A stretch of 64,000 nucleotides of DNA from Cryomorpha sp963748925. GTDB taxonomy: Bacteria; Bacteroidota; Bacteroidia; Flavobacteriales_D; Cryomorphaceae. A model generated the notes under the pieces. It was not told the origin of the DNA, made no database searches, and was given only the letters and a program-made list of their open reading frames with translations. The stretch lies in the NCBI GenBank assembly GCA_963748925.1, contig CAVVKG010000001.1, forward strand, positions 186,001-250,000, in the 5' to 3' direction. Made by a program: the position numbers and the translations under genes. Shown here piece by piece: positions 18,035 to 26,434 of the stretch (position 1 is the first letter of the stretch; each line of letters begins with the position of its first letter).

Positions 18035-18072
18035 GAACCGGCATGAGTGAAATTTCATGCCGGTTCCTCTTT
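18035..18072 (+). terminator. Strong terminator or attenuator before the LytS kinase gene
   Basis: GAACCGGCATGA pairs perfectly with TCATGCCGGTTC (12 bp, 8-base loop), and CTCTTTTTTCTC follows. It ends the receptor/TPR transcript only 55 bp before the kinase start, so kinase expression needs read-through or its own promoter. Confidence 0.9.
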
Positions 18073-18120
18073 TTTCTCAGGTAGCGCCTTACTAAGTCTT
18101 AATTGTATATTCGTAAATCA

Positions 18121-19167
18121 ATGGAAGCAGCTTTTAACTATAAGAAAACCGGTAAATTTATACTGGTAAATGCGGTTATCGCATTCATTATCTCCATGTT
18201 TTTATGCGGTGGGTATGAGGGTGATAATTGGGTACAGCGATTTATTCTGGAGTGCTTTCTTTACTCGTTTATAATTTCGTCCCTATTGAGTGGTGGGATA
18301 AATATTCTCATAGAATACTCTCAAAAGAAATTTTCATGGCTGGATATGCCTGTAAGGCGACTCTTGTTTGATTTGTTACTCGTTGTAAGCTATTCTTTCG
18401 TGGTGACTTTTATAACCGCATTTGTTTTTACGATATACGTTTGGGAGTTCTATACATTAGATACTGTCGTGTGGTCTGATATTACTGAGAGTACTAAATT
18501 TCCAATTGTTATAGCTCTGGGAATCACCTTCTTCTTTACCAGCTTGTCTTTCTTGTCAGAATGGAGAGTAGCTGCAGTGCAAACGGAGCAGATGAAAAAT
18601 GAAAGGTTGGCAGGTCAGTACCAAAGCTTGAAAGATCAACTTAATCCGCATTTTCTATTTAATTCTTTAAATGTACTTAGTAACCTCGTTTATGAGGATG
18701 CTGACAAGTCGAGTCAATTTATTGAGAAGTTATCGTCTGTGTATAGGTATGTACTTGAGGTGCAGTATGAAAGATTGGTTGATCTAAACAGGGAGTTGAG
18801 GTTTGCTCTAAGCTATTTTGAGCTGCAAAAGGTAAGATTTGGAGAGAAGCTAAAGTACAAAGTCAATGTGGAAAAGGACAGTGATTTTTTGATTCCACCG
18901 CTTTCTTTACAGCTTTTACTTGAGAATGCAGTTAAACATAATGTGGCAACTACTGAGGCACCATTGGAAATTGTAATCTACAAAGAAGGTAACCGGCTCG
19001 TTGTGGAGAATAATCTGCAATTGCGTCCTAAAGGAGTAGAATCATCCGGGATAGGACTTGAAAATATTAAGAAAAGATATAGTTATTTTACAAAGGAGGC
19101 AATAATCATTCGAAATGAAAATGGATTGTTTTATGTTTCGATTCCACTAATAAAGGCAGAAGAATGA
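18121..19167 (+). CDS. LytS-type sensor histidine kinase
   Basis: The 348-residue protein has four predicted membrane helices in its first 150 residues, no large periplasmic domain, then a LytS-like kinase domain (PF06580). The phospho-accepting His177 is in LKDQLNPHFLFNSLNVLSNL. The ATPase part has LLLENAVKHN (N box) and SGIGLENIKKRY (G box). The frame runs back to a TTG at 18103, but ATG 18121 (MEAAFNYKKT) is the better start. The stop overlaps the start of the LytTR regulator gene (ATGA), so the pair is translationally coupled. The signal may be membrane-derived or come through the TPR-like protein or receptor upstream. Confidence 0.9.
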   Translation: MEAAFNYKKTGKFILVNAVIAFIISMFLCGGYEGDNWVQRFILECFLYSFIISSLLSGGINILIEYSQKKFSWLDMPVRRLLFDLLLVVSYSFVVTFITAFVFTIYVWEFYTLDTVVWSDITESTKFPIVIALGITFFFTSLSFLSEWRVAAVQTEQMKNERLAGQYQSLKDQLNPHFLFNSLNVLSNLVYEDADKSSQFIEKLSSVYRYVLEVQYERLVDLNRELRFALSYFELQKVRFGEKLKYKVNVEKDSDFLIPPLSLQLLLENAVKHNVATTEAPLEIVIYKEGNRLVVENNLQLRPKGVESSGIGLENIKKRYSYFTKEAIIIRNENGLFYVSIPLIKAEE

Positions 19168-19929
19168 ATATTGTAATTATTGAAGATGAAGAGCAGGCGG
19201 CAAGAAAACTTATCCGCATGGTTAGGGCGATTCTACCTGACACATTTGTCCACGGACCCTTCGAATCGGTAGAAGATTCTGTCAAGTGGCTTAAAAACAA
19301 CCCTCAGCCTGACCTCATTTTTATGGATATTCATCTCGCCGATGGCTTGAGCTTTGATATTTTTACGAAAGTAGAAGTAATGGCACCGGTGCTTTTTACC
19401 ACTGCTTACGATCAATACGCACTTAGAGCCTTTAAATTAAATAGTGTGGACTATCTGCTAAAGCCAATTAGCTCGGATGAGCTGAACACTGCTTTGACAA
19501 AAGTTTGAAAACCATTTTGCCGGAAGGCGAACATCTGAAAAGGAAAATACTGTGCGTTATTCAGATCTGAAAAGCGATTATGAGAATAAGTACAAGCAAC
19601 GGTTTGTAACCAGGGTGGGCGATAGGATTATCACCATACAGAAAGACGATATAGCTTACGGGTATTCCGAAAATAAAGCCACTTACGTAATGAGCACTGC
19701 AGGTAGAAGCTACCTGTTAGATTATAGCCTTGAAGATTTGGAACAACTACTTGATCCGCAGGTTTTTTTTCGTGTAAACAGGCAATATCTGGTTCGATTT
19801 CAAGCGATTGACAAAATCGTAGCTTACTCGAACAGCCGTTTAAAAATTGAACTATTAAATTGTGAGGATCAACACATTGTTTTAAGCAGAGAAAAAACGG
19901 CACTGTTTAAGGCCTGGATTGATATGTAG
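19164..19929 (+). pseudogene. LytTR-family response regulator, split by one frameshift
   Basis: The receiver domain (19164-19508) has the acidic pocket (IIEDEEQ), phospho-acceptor Asp55 (LIFMDIHLADG) and Lys in YLLKPIS, and stops early at ALTKV. The following frame carries on as KFENHFAGRRTSEKENTV..., and then a full LytTR DNA-binding domain (RFVTRVGDRIITIQKDDIAYGY; FFRVNRQYLVRFQAIDKIV) to 19929. Removing one A from the AAAA at 19499-19502 restores a 254-residue regulator of usual size. It is the partner of the LytS kinase and the best candidate to bind the direct repeat at 15151-15183. The gene is either non-functional in this strain or affected by a sequence error. Confidence 0.88.
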
Positions 19930-20018
19930 GTATTTTTAAAAGTGCTCAAAAAAAGCGCGAATTACCCGTATTAACAGTTTTTCGAAAGAGTGGCTTAACC
20001 AAAATTCAATTAAGCTTC

Positions 20019-20026
20019 TAAATTTG
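20019..20026 (+). promoter_or_regulatory. Putative -7 box (TAAATTTG)
   Basis: It matches TAnnTTTG exactly and ends 17 bases before the GTG start at 20044. No clear -33 element is seen. Confidence 0.45.
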
Positions 20027-20043
20027 TAATCTAATCCTACATT

Positions 20044-20418
20044 GTGAAGCTTCCTTATTGGAAACATATTTTAATTTTTTTCTGGAGTGTCCTCATACTA
20101 AGTCTTGGATACACTTCTGTGGTGTTTCAGGTCATCAATGATCCCGGATCAACCTCTTCGCTTTTAGTTAATGGCGGTGCTCCCGTAATTGTAAAAGTGG
20201 ACACATCAGAAAATTTTTCAGGGAAGCCGGGACTCAATACTTCTATGCAATGGGCAGAGGAGGAGGAGGTGCATAACGCCAATAACTTATTTTTAAATAG
20301 TGGCGATAATTTTTATCGGGGCGTTAGCGCTTTAAAATTCTCATCCTGCCCCGAAATTTTTATTCATTCTATTCTTATTCGTTTACTAGACAGACCCCCG
20401 GATAGTCTAAGCGATTGA
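20044..20418 (+). CDS. Small single-pass membrane or exported protein, unknown function
   Basis: The 124-residue protein has a GTG start (MKLPYWKHILIFFWSVLILS), supported by the -7 box just upstream. One N-terminal hydrophobic segment is followed by a polar region with an acidic patch (QWAEEEEV) and a hydrophobic stretch near the end (SCPEIFIHSILIRLLDRPPD). No family is recognised. It lies 46 bp before the carbonic anhydrase gene on the same strand and could be co-transcribed with it. Confidence 0.55.
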   Translation: MKLPYWKHILIFFWSVLILSLGYTSVVFQVINDPGSTSSLLVNGGAPVIVKVDTSENFSGKPGLNTSMQWAEEEEVHNANNLFLNSGDNFYRGVSALKFSSCPEIFIHSILIRLLDRPPDSLSD

Positions 20419-20464
20419 TAAACAGAATTTTCTACTAATAAATAAGATAAAAAAATATAAAACA

Positions 20465-21097
20465 ATGCCTGATTTTTATAAGCAATTAATCGAAAATAAC
20501 CGTGAATGGGTTTCATCAAAACTTAATGAGGATGCCGATTTTTTTAAACGACTGGCATCCGGTCAGAAACCACCATTATTCTGGATTGGTTGTGCGGATA
20601 GTCGCGTGCCAGCCAACGAGATAACCGGAACACAAGCCGGTGAAGTATTTGTGCATCGCAATATTGCCAATATGGTCGTGCATTCGGATATGAATATGCT
20701 CAGTACCCTCGATTATGCAGTCAATGTGCTTAAAGTACAACATGTAATCGTTTGTGGACACTATGGTTGTGGGGGAGTCGCGGCAGCAATGGGCAATGAT
20801 CAATTTGGATTGATTGACAACTGGTTATTGCATATTAAAGACGTTTACCGCCTTCACCAGACTGAATTGGACGATATTACAGATAAAGATGAGCGTTCTA
20901 AAAGATTTGTAGAACTCAATGTAATTGAGCAAGTATATGATTTAGGTCACACTTCAATAGTTCAAAATGCCTGGAGGGATCGCCAACGCCCTCATTTGCA
21001 TGGTTGGGTTTATGACATTAACAATGGACTAATAAAAGATCTGGGTGTTAACGTAAGTGATAACAATGCCTTTAGAGAGGTTTATAAACACAGCTAA
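20465..21097 (+). CDS. can: Beta-carbonic anhydrase
   Basis: The 210-residue protein has the full zinc site of beta-class carbonic anhydrase: Cys43, with the Asp45-Arg47 pair (CADSRVPANEIT), His99 and Cys102 (GHYGCGGV). It interconverts CO2 and bicarbonate (EC 4.2.1.1) and is cytoplasmic. The conserved lines VHRNIANMV and LDYAVNVLKVQHVIVCGH match the E. coli Can / plant-type clade. The usual length is about 210-220 aa. A small membrane protein gene precedes it, and no bicarbonate or SulP transporter is adjacent. Confidence 0.96.
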   Translation: MPDFYKQLIENNREWVSSKLNEDADFFKRLASGQKPPLFWIGCADSRVPANEITGTQAGEVFVHRNIANMVVHSDMNMLSTLDYAVNVLKVQHVIVCGHYGCGGVAAAMGNDQFGLIDNWLLHIKDVYRLHQTELDDITDKDERSKRFVELNVIEQVYDLGHTSIVQNAWRDRQRPHLHGWVYDINNGLIKDLGVNVSDNNAFREVYKHS

Positions 21098-21269
21098 TCT
21101 GAGGGTTCGTGTTTTAAAGAGACCATTTTTTTGAAAAATAGCAATGAATTCAGGGCCAGTCAGTTAATTCTGGCGGCCTTGTATTTATTGTAAATCGCCT
21201 TATTCTATTTTAGCTCTATAGTGCCTTTCAGGTGTTTTGCTGAAGGCTTTAATCGATTTCAAATAAGTT

Positions 21270-21533
21270 ATGGATCAACCTAATAACCCTCTTCATGGAG
21301 TAAAGCTGGCAGCAATTCTTGATGTCTTAGTAGAGCAATATGGCTGGGAAGAACTTGGAAGCCGAATAAATATTCGCTGTTTCACGCATGATCCTTCAGT
21401 AAAATCGAGTTTAAAATTCTTGAGAAGAACACCGTGGGCTCGTGAGAAAGTAGAGCAGCTCTATCTTAAGACAGTTGCATTCTTAATTGCTATGATAATT
21501 GTTAGGTATTTAGAATGTTCGACTACTTTTTAG
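21270..21533 (+). CDS. VF530 family (DUF2132) DNA-binding-like protein
   Basis: The residues NPLHGVKLAAILDVLVEQYGWEELGSRINIRCFTHDPSVKSSLKFLRRTPWAREKVEQLY are close to the VF530 (DUF2132) family consensus as I know it. These are small proteins of about 75 aa with a fold related to DNA-binding domains, and their role is unknown. The 87-residue form here has an extra hydrophobic tail (FLIAMIIVRYLECSTTF) after the usual end, which is unusual. It ends before a strong bidirectional terminator. Confidence 0.9.
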   Translation: MDQPNNPLHGVKLAAILDVLVEQYGWEELGSRINIRCFTHDPSVKSSLKFLRRTPWAREKVEQLYLKTVAFLIAMIIVRYLECSTTF

Positions 21534-21572
21534 TTGTAAACAATATGATTATAAGATAGTTAGGAAAAAAGC

Positions 21573-21608
21573 AGTAAAGGCGAAGCACTATGCTTCGCCT
21601 TTACTTTT
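21573..21608. terminator. Strong bidirectional terminator
   Basis: GTAAAGGCGAAGC-ACTAT-GCTTCGCCTTTAC is a 13-bp perfect stem with a 5-base loop. It is followed by TTTT on the plus strand and preceded by AAAAAA. It separates the VF530 gene (plus) from the propeller operon (minus). Confidence 0.92.
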
Positions 21609-21630
21609 GATCTAACTGGTTGTCTTAAAT

Positions 21631-23289
21631 TTAGCTTTTCGGCTTGCTGTGAAGGCGGGTTACCGTTTTCTTCTCATATACATACACAAACTCACCATCT
21701 GTAGTGAGCTCGCTACTAGCTCCTTTTCGGGCATTATAAGACCAGTACTTACACTGATCGGCTACGTCAAAGGCCGCAATATCATTTTTATCTGTTTCGA
21801 GTATCAGCATGTTATTGTAATAATCAATAATGCTGGCGCGTTTGTATTTATTGGCGGCTACAAGTTTCCCGTCTGTAGTTTTAAAGGTTGAAACCCCTTT
21901 TTCGCCCACTACCACTATCATATCTTCATAGCTTAGGATGGATACTGCATTTCCAACACCGCCATTTTTCACGTCCTCTTCATAGTTTACCTCTCCTGTG
22001 TGGATGTTGATGTTGTAGAGCGCCTTTCCGGAACAAACAATTAGTTGATCATCGCCATGAACAAACATATTTGTTATTCCTTTTTTGAAGCGCTCGCTAT
22101 CCCAAATCAGTCGGCCGTCTTCATCGCTAAAGGCTTGAACTCCATAGGGCTTTACATTATCATCATAAACACGTTTCACATAGTAGGTTGTCGCCTCGAG
22201 GCCCTGTCCTTCTTTTTCTTTAAAAACTCCTTGTATTTCAACCATTCCTCCAACCTGGAGCAGAATTTTCCCATCTACGACATACATATTGGGAACAGCT
22301 CTGGCTCCTCCGGATATTTCTTGCGATTGCCAAACCATTTTACCTGTTTTTCGCTCGTATTTTTTGATGTATTGATTTTTCTTTCCGGACATATCTAGAA
22401 CGTAGACGTGGTTATCTGTAAATACAGGGTTAGCCACATCCCCATAGACTCCAAAAGAGGTAGCATTTGCCGGCCTTTTTACCGGAGCTTCGTGTGCATA
22501 AGCAGCGCTCCATAGATTAGCGCCGGTTTTGTAATCGTAGATCTGAAGTCCAGCGAGTTGCAGAACTACTTGGTTATCGGCCACATCGATGCTGAACATA
22601 AACTCTCTGGTTATTTCTTTGCGTTCGGCTCGCCCGATGTAGGTGTTTTCCCAAACGATCTCACCGGTCTTCATATTTATTTTAGCTATTTGGTTTTTGA
22701 ATCCGCTAAACAATGCGATGAACTGAGAAGGAATGAAATTAACCGTTGTAAGAAACCCATCTTCGTAATAGTATTCTCCAATTTTTCCTTTGAACTTAGA
22801 TGTACTCCATTTCTGAGCGCCTGTTTTGGCATCCACAAACAAGTTTCTATCCTTGAAAGTGAAAAGGAATCCGTCCTCTTCAGAAATGTAGGTTACCATT
22901 TCCTGATCTTTGAGCTTATATTCTTCACTAAACCATAGAGCTTCACCGGTTTTCATATCTACTACGGCTACTTGCTCTTTTCCTAATTTTAGATCAAGGA
23001 GAAATATTTGTTGAGCGTCCCATATGGCGAACATCGCATCAACCTTGCGTAGGCGAGGTGCTATGTCTTTAACTTTTTTACTCCAAAGTACATCACCTTT
23101 AATATTTTCATAAATGGATAGTTCTTTCCCGTCAGAGGCATAACCCAGGCCTTCGTGGTTTACATTATCGCATCCGTAAAAGTCAACCTGGTGATCAAAT
23201 TTAGTTGACCACATTTCGGGCATATCATCTTGTGCATTAGCCATTAGGCAGATTGTAGCAAAGAATATGATGAGCATTTTTGTTTTCAT
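21631..23289 (-). CDS. Secreted PQQ-like beta-propeller protein
   Basis: The 552-residue protein has a signal peptide (MKTKMLIIFFATICLMANAQ). It contains at least five copies of the PQQ/BamB-type blade signature K-T-G-x-x-x-W: KTGEALWF, KTGAQKWS, KTGEIVWE, KTGANLWS and KTGKMVWQ. These repeats build an eight-bladed propeller used for protein contacts. No dehydrogenase PQQ-binding residues or cytochrome motif are visible, so I would not call it an enzyme. It lacks a T9SS tail and is probably periplasmic or surface-attached. It is the last gene of a minus-strand operon with a LuxR-type HTH gene first. Confidence 0.83.
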   Translation of the reverse strand: MKTKMLIIFFATICLMANAQDDMPEMWSTKFDHQVDFYGCDNVNHEGLGYASDGKELSIYENIKGDVLWSKKVKDIAPRLRKVDAMFAIWDAQQIFLLDLKLGKEQVAVVDMKTGEALWFSEEYKLKDQEMVTYISEEDGFLFTFKDRNLFVDAKTGAQKWSTSKFKGKIGEYYYEDGFLTTVNFIPSQFIALFSGFKNQIAKINMKTGEIVWENTYIGRAERKEITREFMFSIDVADNQVVLQLAGLQIYDYKTGANLWSAAYAHEAPVKRPANATSFGVYGDVANPVFTDNHVYVLDMSGKKNQYIKKYERKTGKMVWQSQEISGGARAVPNMYVVDGKILLQVGGMVEIQGVFKEKEGQGLEATTYYVKRVYDDNVKPYGVQAFSDEDGRLIWDSERFKKGITNMFVHGDDQLIVCSGKALYNINIHTGEVNYEEDVKNGGVGNAVSILSYEDMIVVVGEKGVSTFKTTDGKLVAANKYKRASIIDYYNNMLILETDKNDIAAFDVADQCKYWSYNARKGASSELTTDGEFVYVYEKKTVTRLHSKPKS

Positions 23290-23349
23290 GATGTTTTAGT
23301 TTGAATTGTGAAGTATTTGCGTGTTGTTTAATCTATTATCTGTCTTAGG

Positions 23350-23724
23350 CTATGGAGCTTTAAAAGTGTATTCGAAAGTGTAGAAGTTTCCTTTGGGTAT
23401 CTTGAAATCAAATTTATGCTTGGCTACCAGGTAGTTAAAGTAATTTTGACCTTTCATGCTGGCATCGCTGGATTTACTGAGAAAAAGCATGCTTGCTATT
23501 TTACTCCTTTCCCGAACCGTAATTTTATAGGTGTATTCACCGTGTATGTTTTCCTTAGCAAGCTTTTTAAGTACTTTTTCTTCCTGCATCAACTCATCGA
23601 GCTGCGAAATAGCAGCTATTTGAATGGCATCCTGATCTTTGTGGTATTCCTTTTGAGCATTTGCCGAAAAGGCACCAATTAACATAGCGGCCAGAAAGAT
23701 TAACTGTAGTGTTTTAGTCTTCAT
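23350..23724 (-). CDS. Small exported protein, unknown function
   Basis: The 124-residue protein has signal peptide MKTKTLQLIFLAAMLIGAFSANAQ and a mixed charged body (EYHKDQDAIQIAAISQLDELMQEEKVLKKLAKE) ending in FYTFEYTFKAP. No family is recognised. Its start overlaps the end of the upstream propeller gene by 11 bp, and the PQQ-like propeller gene follows 60 bp later, so all three are probably co-transcribed. Confidence 0.7.
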   Translation of the reverse strand: MKTKTLQLIFLAAMLIGAFSANAQKEYHKDQDAIQIAAISQLDELMQEEKVLKKLAKENIHGEYTYKITVRERSKIASMLFLSKSSDASMKGQNYFNYLVAKHKFDFKIPKGNFYTFEYTFKAP

Positions 23725-24865
23725 AGTTTAGTTCCCATTTTGTGATTTTAGCTCCGTTAGTAAAGAAAAGATTCTTGTCGTCGGGCGAGAATGCAAGCCC
23801 GATCCTACCAGCATCGGAAGGCATGGATTTAAGTTTGGTTCCTTCGAAAAATGTAAAAGCAATTTCGAATCGCTCGAGTAAATCGCCACTTTCATAGTCG
23901 TAAATCCAGATTTCTGAAAATTTCACACCATTTGTTACAATAGCAATTTTAGAATGGTCGTTACTGAACTCGATATCAGGCTCAAAACTGCAGTTTGATA
24001 TAAAGCCCACTCCGGTATATTTGCCATCAGCAGCATTTATTTTAGAGATATATTTTGAGCCCATCATTCCGGTTTTGGCTACTACCTTGGTGTGTGGGAC
24101 GGAGTAGCATAGCAAATGCTCTCCAGAGTGGTCGTATTGCAGAATGTATGGAATATCAAACATCTCATCTACCGTATAGAGACGCTTAAAATCCGTAGTG
24201 CTATACACGGAAACGCATTGGCGGTATTTCTGAAAGATTTTGTAATTCTTCTTTTGCCGCTTTTTTGTTACGTATTCATTCAAAAAGTCATCTTCTACGT
24301 GGTGAGAAATAGCAATTTGACTCCCGTCGGGCGAGATGGCAACGCAGTTTGTAGCTTCTGGCACCGGAAATAACCTGCGCTTCTCCTTCCCATCAAGCGA
24401 ATAGCTGAATACTTCATCGCCAATAAGTACAATTAATTCCTCCTCATTTGGATGAAGTGCCGCTGAGTGGGCTGAAGGGATATCAAGGATGACTTTTCCA
24501 GTGGACGATTCGAATACTTCAAAATGGACTTCGCGGTCTTTGTTTGGAGCATAATCGAGGTATTTAAGCTGTTGTAAAAGCAAGTATCTTCCGCTTACAG
24601 ATGGAAAAATTCTCGAACCTCCGTACCAATTACCTACATCGTATTTTTCTTTTATTTCGAGCGTTTCACCATCGATAATGTACATCGGAAAACTCTGAGT
24701 CGCAGAAACGGCGTAGTTATTTGTTCCCGGAATGAGATCCATGTCAGAGTGTATAAAAGTGTATGGTGGCGGCGATATATCGTAATCGCTATACACCATA
24801 TTAGTGCCCTGACCTTTCGCAGAAATGCTGCATACAAGTAATACATAGAGGAAGAATGGTTTCAT
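23714..24865 (-). CDS. Secreted WD40/YVTN-like beta-propeller protein
   Basis: The 383-residue protein has signal peptide MKPFFLYVLLVCSISAKGQ and a seven-blade-type propeller. It shows the repeated S-P-D-[GD] turn: CVAISPDGSQIAISHH, LAFSPDDKNLFFTNGAKITKWEL, FEVFESSTGKVILDI. It probably binds a partner protein rather than acting as an enzyme. Its ATG overlaps the stop of the LuxR-type HTH gene (ATGA). Confidence 0.78.
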   Translation of the reverse strand: MKPFFLYVLLVCSISAKGQGTNMVYSDYDISPPPYTFIHSDMDLIPGTNNYAVSATQSFPMYIIDGETLEIKEKYDVGNWYGGSRIFPSVSGRYLLLQQLKYLDYAPNKDREVHFEVFESSTGKVILDIPSAHSAALHPNEEELIVLIGDEVFSYSLDGKEKRRLFPVPEATNCVAISPDGSQIAISHHVEDDFLNEYVTKKRQKKNYKIFQKYRQCVSVYSTTDFKRLYTVDEMFDIPYILQYDHSGEHLLCYSVPHTKVVAKTGMMGSKYISKINAADGKYTGVGFISNCSFEPDIEFSNDHSKIAIVTNGVKFSEIWIYDYESGDLLERFEIAFTFFEGTKLKSMPSDAGRIGLAFSPDDKNLFFTNGAKITKWELNYED

Positions 24866-25083
24866 TTTATCAAATCATTTTGAAGTGCAAAACGTACCAT
24901 GCCTGCCACGTTATTTACGTGAAGCTTTCGTCTGATATTACTGCGGTGGGAGGTTACTGTACTTGGACTGATATTTAGAACAGTACCAATCTTCGTGCTG
25001 GAGTAGCCCGAAGCTATGAGTGTGAGAATTTCGGTTTCCCGATTGGATAGAATGTCAGGTTGTAGCTTGTTTTTAGACTCCAT
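24862..25083 (-). CDS. Stand-alone LuxR/GerE-type HTH regulator
   Basis: The 73-residue protein begins MESKNKLQPDILSNRETEIL. It consists only of a GerE helix-turn-helix: LSNRETEILTLIASGYSSTK, ISPSTVTSHRSNIRRKL, VNNVAGMVRFAL. The frame could extend to a TTG at 25110, but ATG 25083 is preferred. No receiver or sensing domain is present. The last bases overlap the start of the propeller gene (ATGA), so the regulator and the secreted propellers are coupled. It probably dimerises on DNA and may control its own operon. Input is unknown. Confidence 0.82.
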   Translation of the reverse strand: MESKNKLQPDILSNRETEILTLIASGYSSTKIGTVLNISPSTVTSHRSNIRRKLHVNNVAGMVRFALQNDLIK

Positions 25084-25351
25084 AAGGCGTTGTTTGATTC
25101 TACAATGCAAATGAAGACCATAATATAATCAGTCGAAATAGGGTATTAACCGTAAAATACTACGTGAAATACCTTAGCTGTATGTTTGAGTTGAAGGCAC
25201 CATTTTGCTAATCTAGCTCATTAATTTCTGGAACAGGGCAGCTTTTTTAAATTCTTGATTGCGGCGATAACAGAGTAATTGATATTGATACTTGAACTAT
25301 TGCCCCATGATTTAAAGAAGTAAGTGCTCAACTTTTAAGAATCGAAAAATC

Positions 25352-26317
25352 CTAGCTATTGAAGCTTAGTACGACATTACCCGTTTTGCTACCAGATAGT
25401 ACATATTGATAAGCTTCGCGTGCAGCAGTAGCCGGATAAGTTTTGTCCACAACGGGCTTAAACTCTTTATTTTCTAACAAGGTTTTAATGAATTCCAGGC
25501 TGCGCTGGCAATCTGAGGGTACAGGAAATTTCACTTGTTTTCCTCCTTTAACCCTGGTTATTAAAGGTAGGAAAATGTTCTCGGCATTGGGTCCAAGCTC
25601 TGTAGAACAATAGACCCCGCCGGGCAAAAGCAGGTGCTTGCATTTTGTAAATGTGCTTTTACCTACAGCATCAATTATAAAATGATAGCGATCTGTGTCA
25701 TTTAAAAAATCCTCAGTTTCCCAATTCCAAACCTTATTTGAACCCAATCGTTTAACCAACTCTATATTTTTTGCATTGCAAACAGCGGTTATTTCCATTT
25801 TAAAGTGTTTTAGAAATTGTACTATGGATGTTCCAATTGCTCCCGTTGCCCCATTTACCAGTACCTTGCTTCCCGCGGGAATGTTCAAATTTTTGAGGAT
25901 GTTATAAGCATAATGAGACCCCTCCATACTAGCCGCAGCGCTTGCAAAATCTAAGGATTCGGGAATTATTACCATAGGCTGATTAGCATCCACAATAATA
26001 TACTCGGCATGAGTGCAGAGCCCCATGTCATTAAACCCCATTATCCTATCTCCAGGCTTAAAGTTTTTTACGGCTTTGCCAGCAAGCTCTACGCACCCGG
26101 CGAAATCGGTACCTGTAATCTTCTTTTTTGGTTTAAATAGTCCAGTAAAGAATCTTATGATAAAAGGTTTTCCGGTAAGAATTCCGCAATCAGTCCTGTT
26201 TACAGTGCTAGCGTAATTTTTAACCAATAGTTCATTTTCTCCTGGTTGAAGTTTGGGTAGAACTTTTTCCAATAAAACTTCGGGTCCTCCATATTTGGCT
26301 CGTGTTATTGCAATCAT
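25352..26317 (-). CDS. MDR-superfamily NAD(P)-dependent oxidoreductase (quinone reductase-like)
   Basis: The 321-residue protein has an N-terminal GroES-like domain (LLEKVLPKLQPGENELLVKN; GTDFAGCVELAGKAVKNFKPGD) and a Rossmann domain with the nucleotide loop NGATGAIGTSIVQFLKH. The zinc-ligand pattern of alcohol dehydrogenases is absent, so it belongs with zinc-independent quinone oxidoreductase-type enzymes of the medium-chain family. The substrate cannot be inferred. It stands alone. Confidence 0.88.
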   Translation of the reverse strand: MIAITRAKYGGPEVLLEKVLPKLQPGENELLVKNYASTVNRTDCGILTGKPFIIRFFTGLFKPKKKITGTDFAGCVELAGKAVKNFKPGDRIMGFNDMGLCTHAEYIIVDANQPMVIIPESLDFASAAASMEGSHYAYNILKNLNIPAGSKVLVNGATGAIGTSIVQFLKHFKMEITAVCNAKNIELVKRLGSNKVWNWETEDFLNDTDRYHFIIDAVGKSTFTKCKHLLLPGGVYCSTELGPNAENIFLPLITRVKGGKQVKFPVPSDCQRSLEFIKTLLENKEFKPVVDKTYPATAAREAYQYVLSGSKTGNVVLSFNS

Positions 26318-26434
26318 TTCTCAACTTTTTGTCAAATATCCATTACCCTTTACCAATTAAAAATATAAAAGGGATAGGCGGTAGTAACCAGCTTTAAAAT
26401 TTGAATAGAAGAGAAAATAATTGGCAAAGTAGTA

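Noticed and set aside
19164..19929. Programmed frameshifting in the LytTR regulator
   Set aside because: AAAAG alone without a slippery heptamer or downstream structure is weak, and three other genes show the same +1 pattern, so error or mutation is simpler.
21631..23289. Calling the PQQ-like propeller a quinoprotein dehydrogenase
   Set aside because: Only the structural KTG...W blade repeats are present. No active-site Asp/Glu pattern, disulfide or cytochrome c motif is visible.
25140..25185. GGTATT...AATACC inverted elements upstream of the LuxR-type gene as an operator
   Set aside because: The arms are 6 bp and imperfectly placed, which is common by chance in AT-rich DNA. No second site was found.
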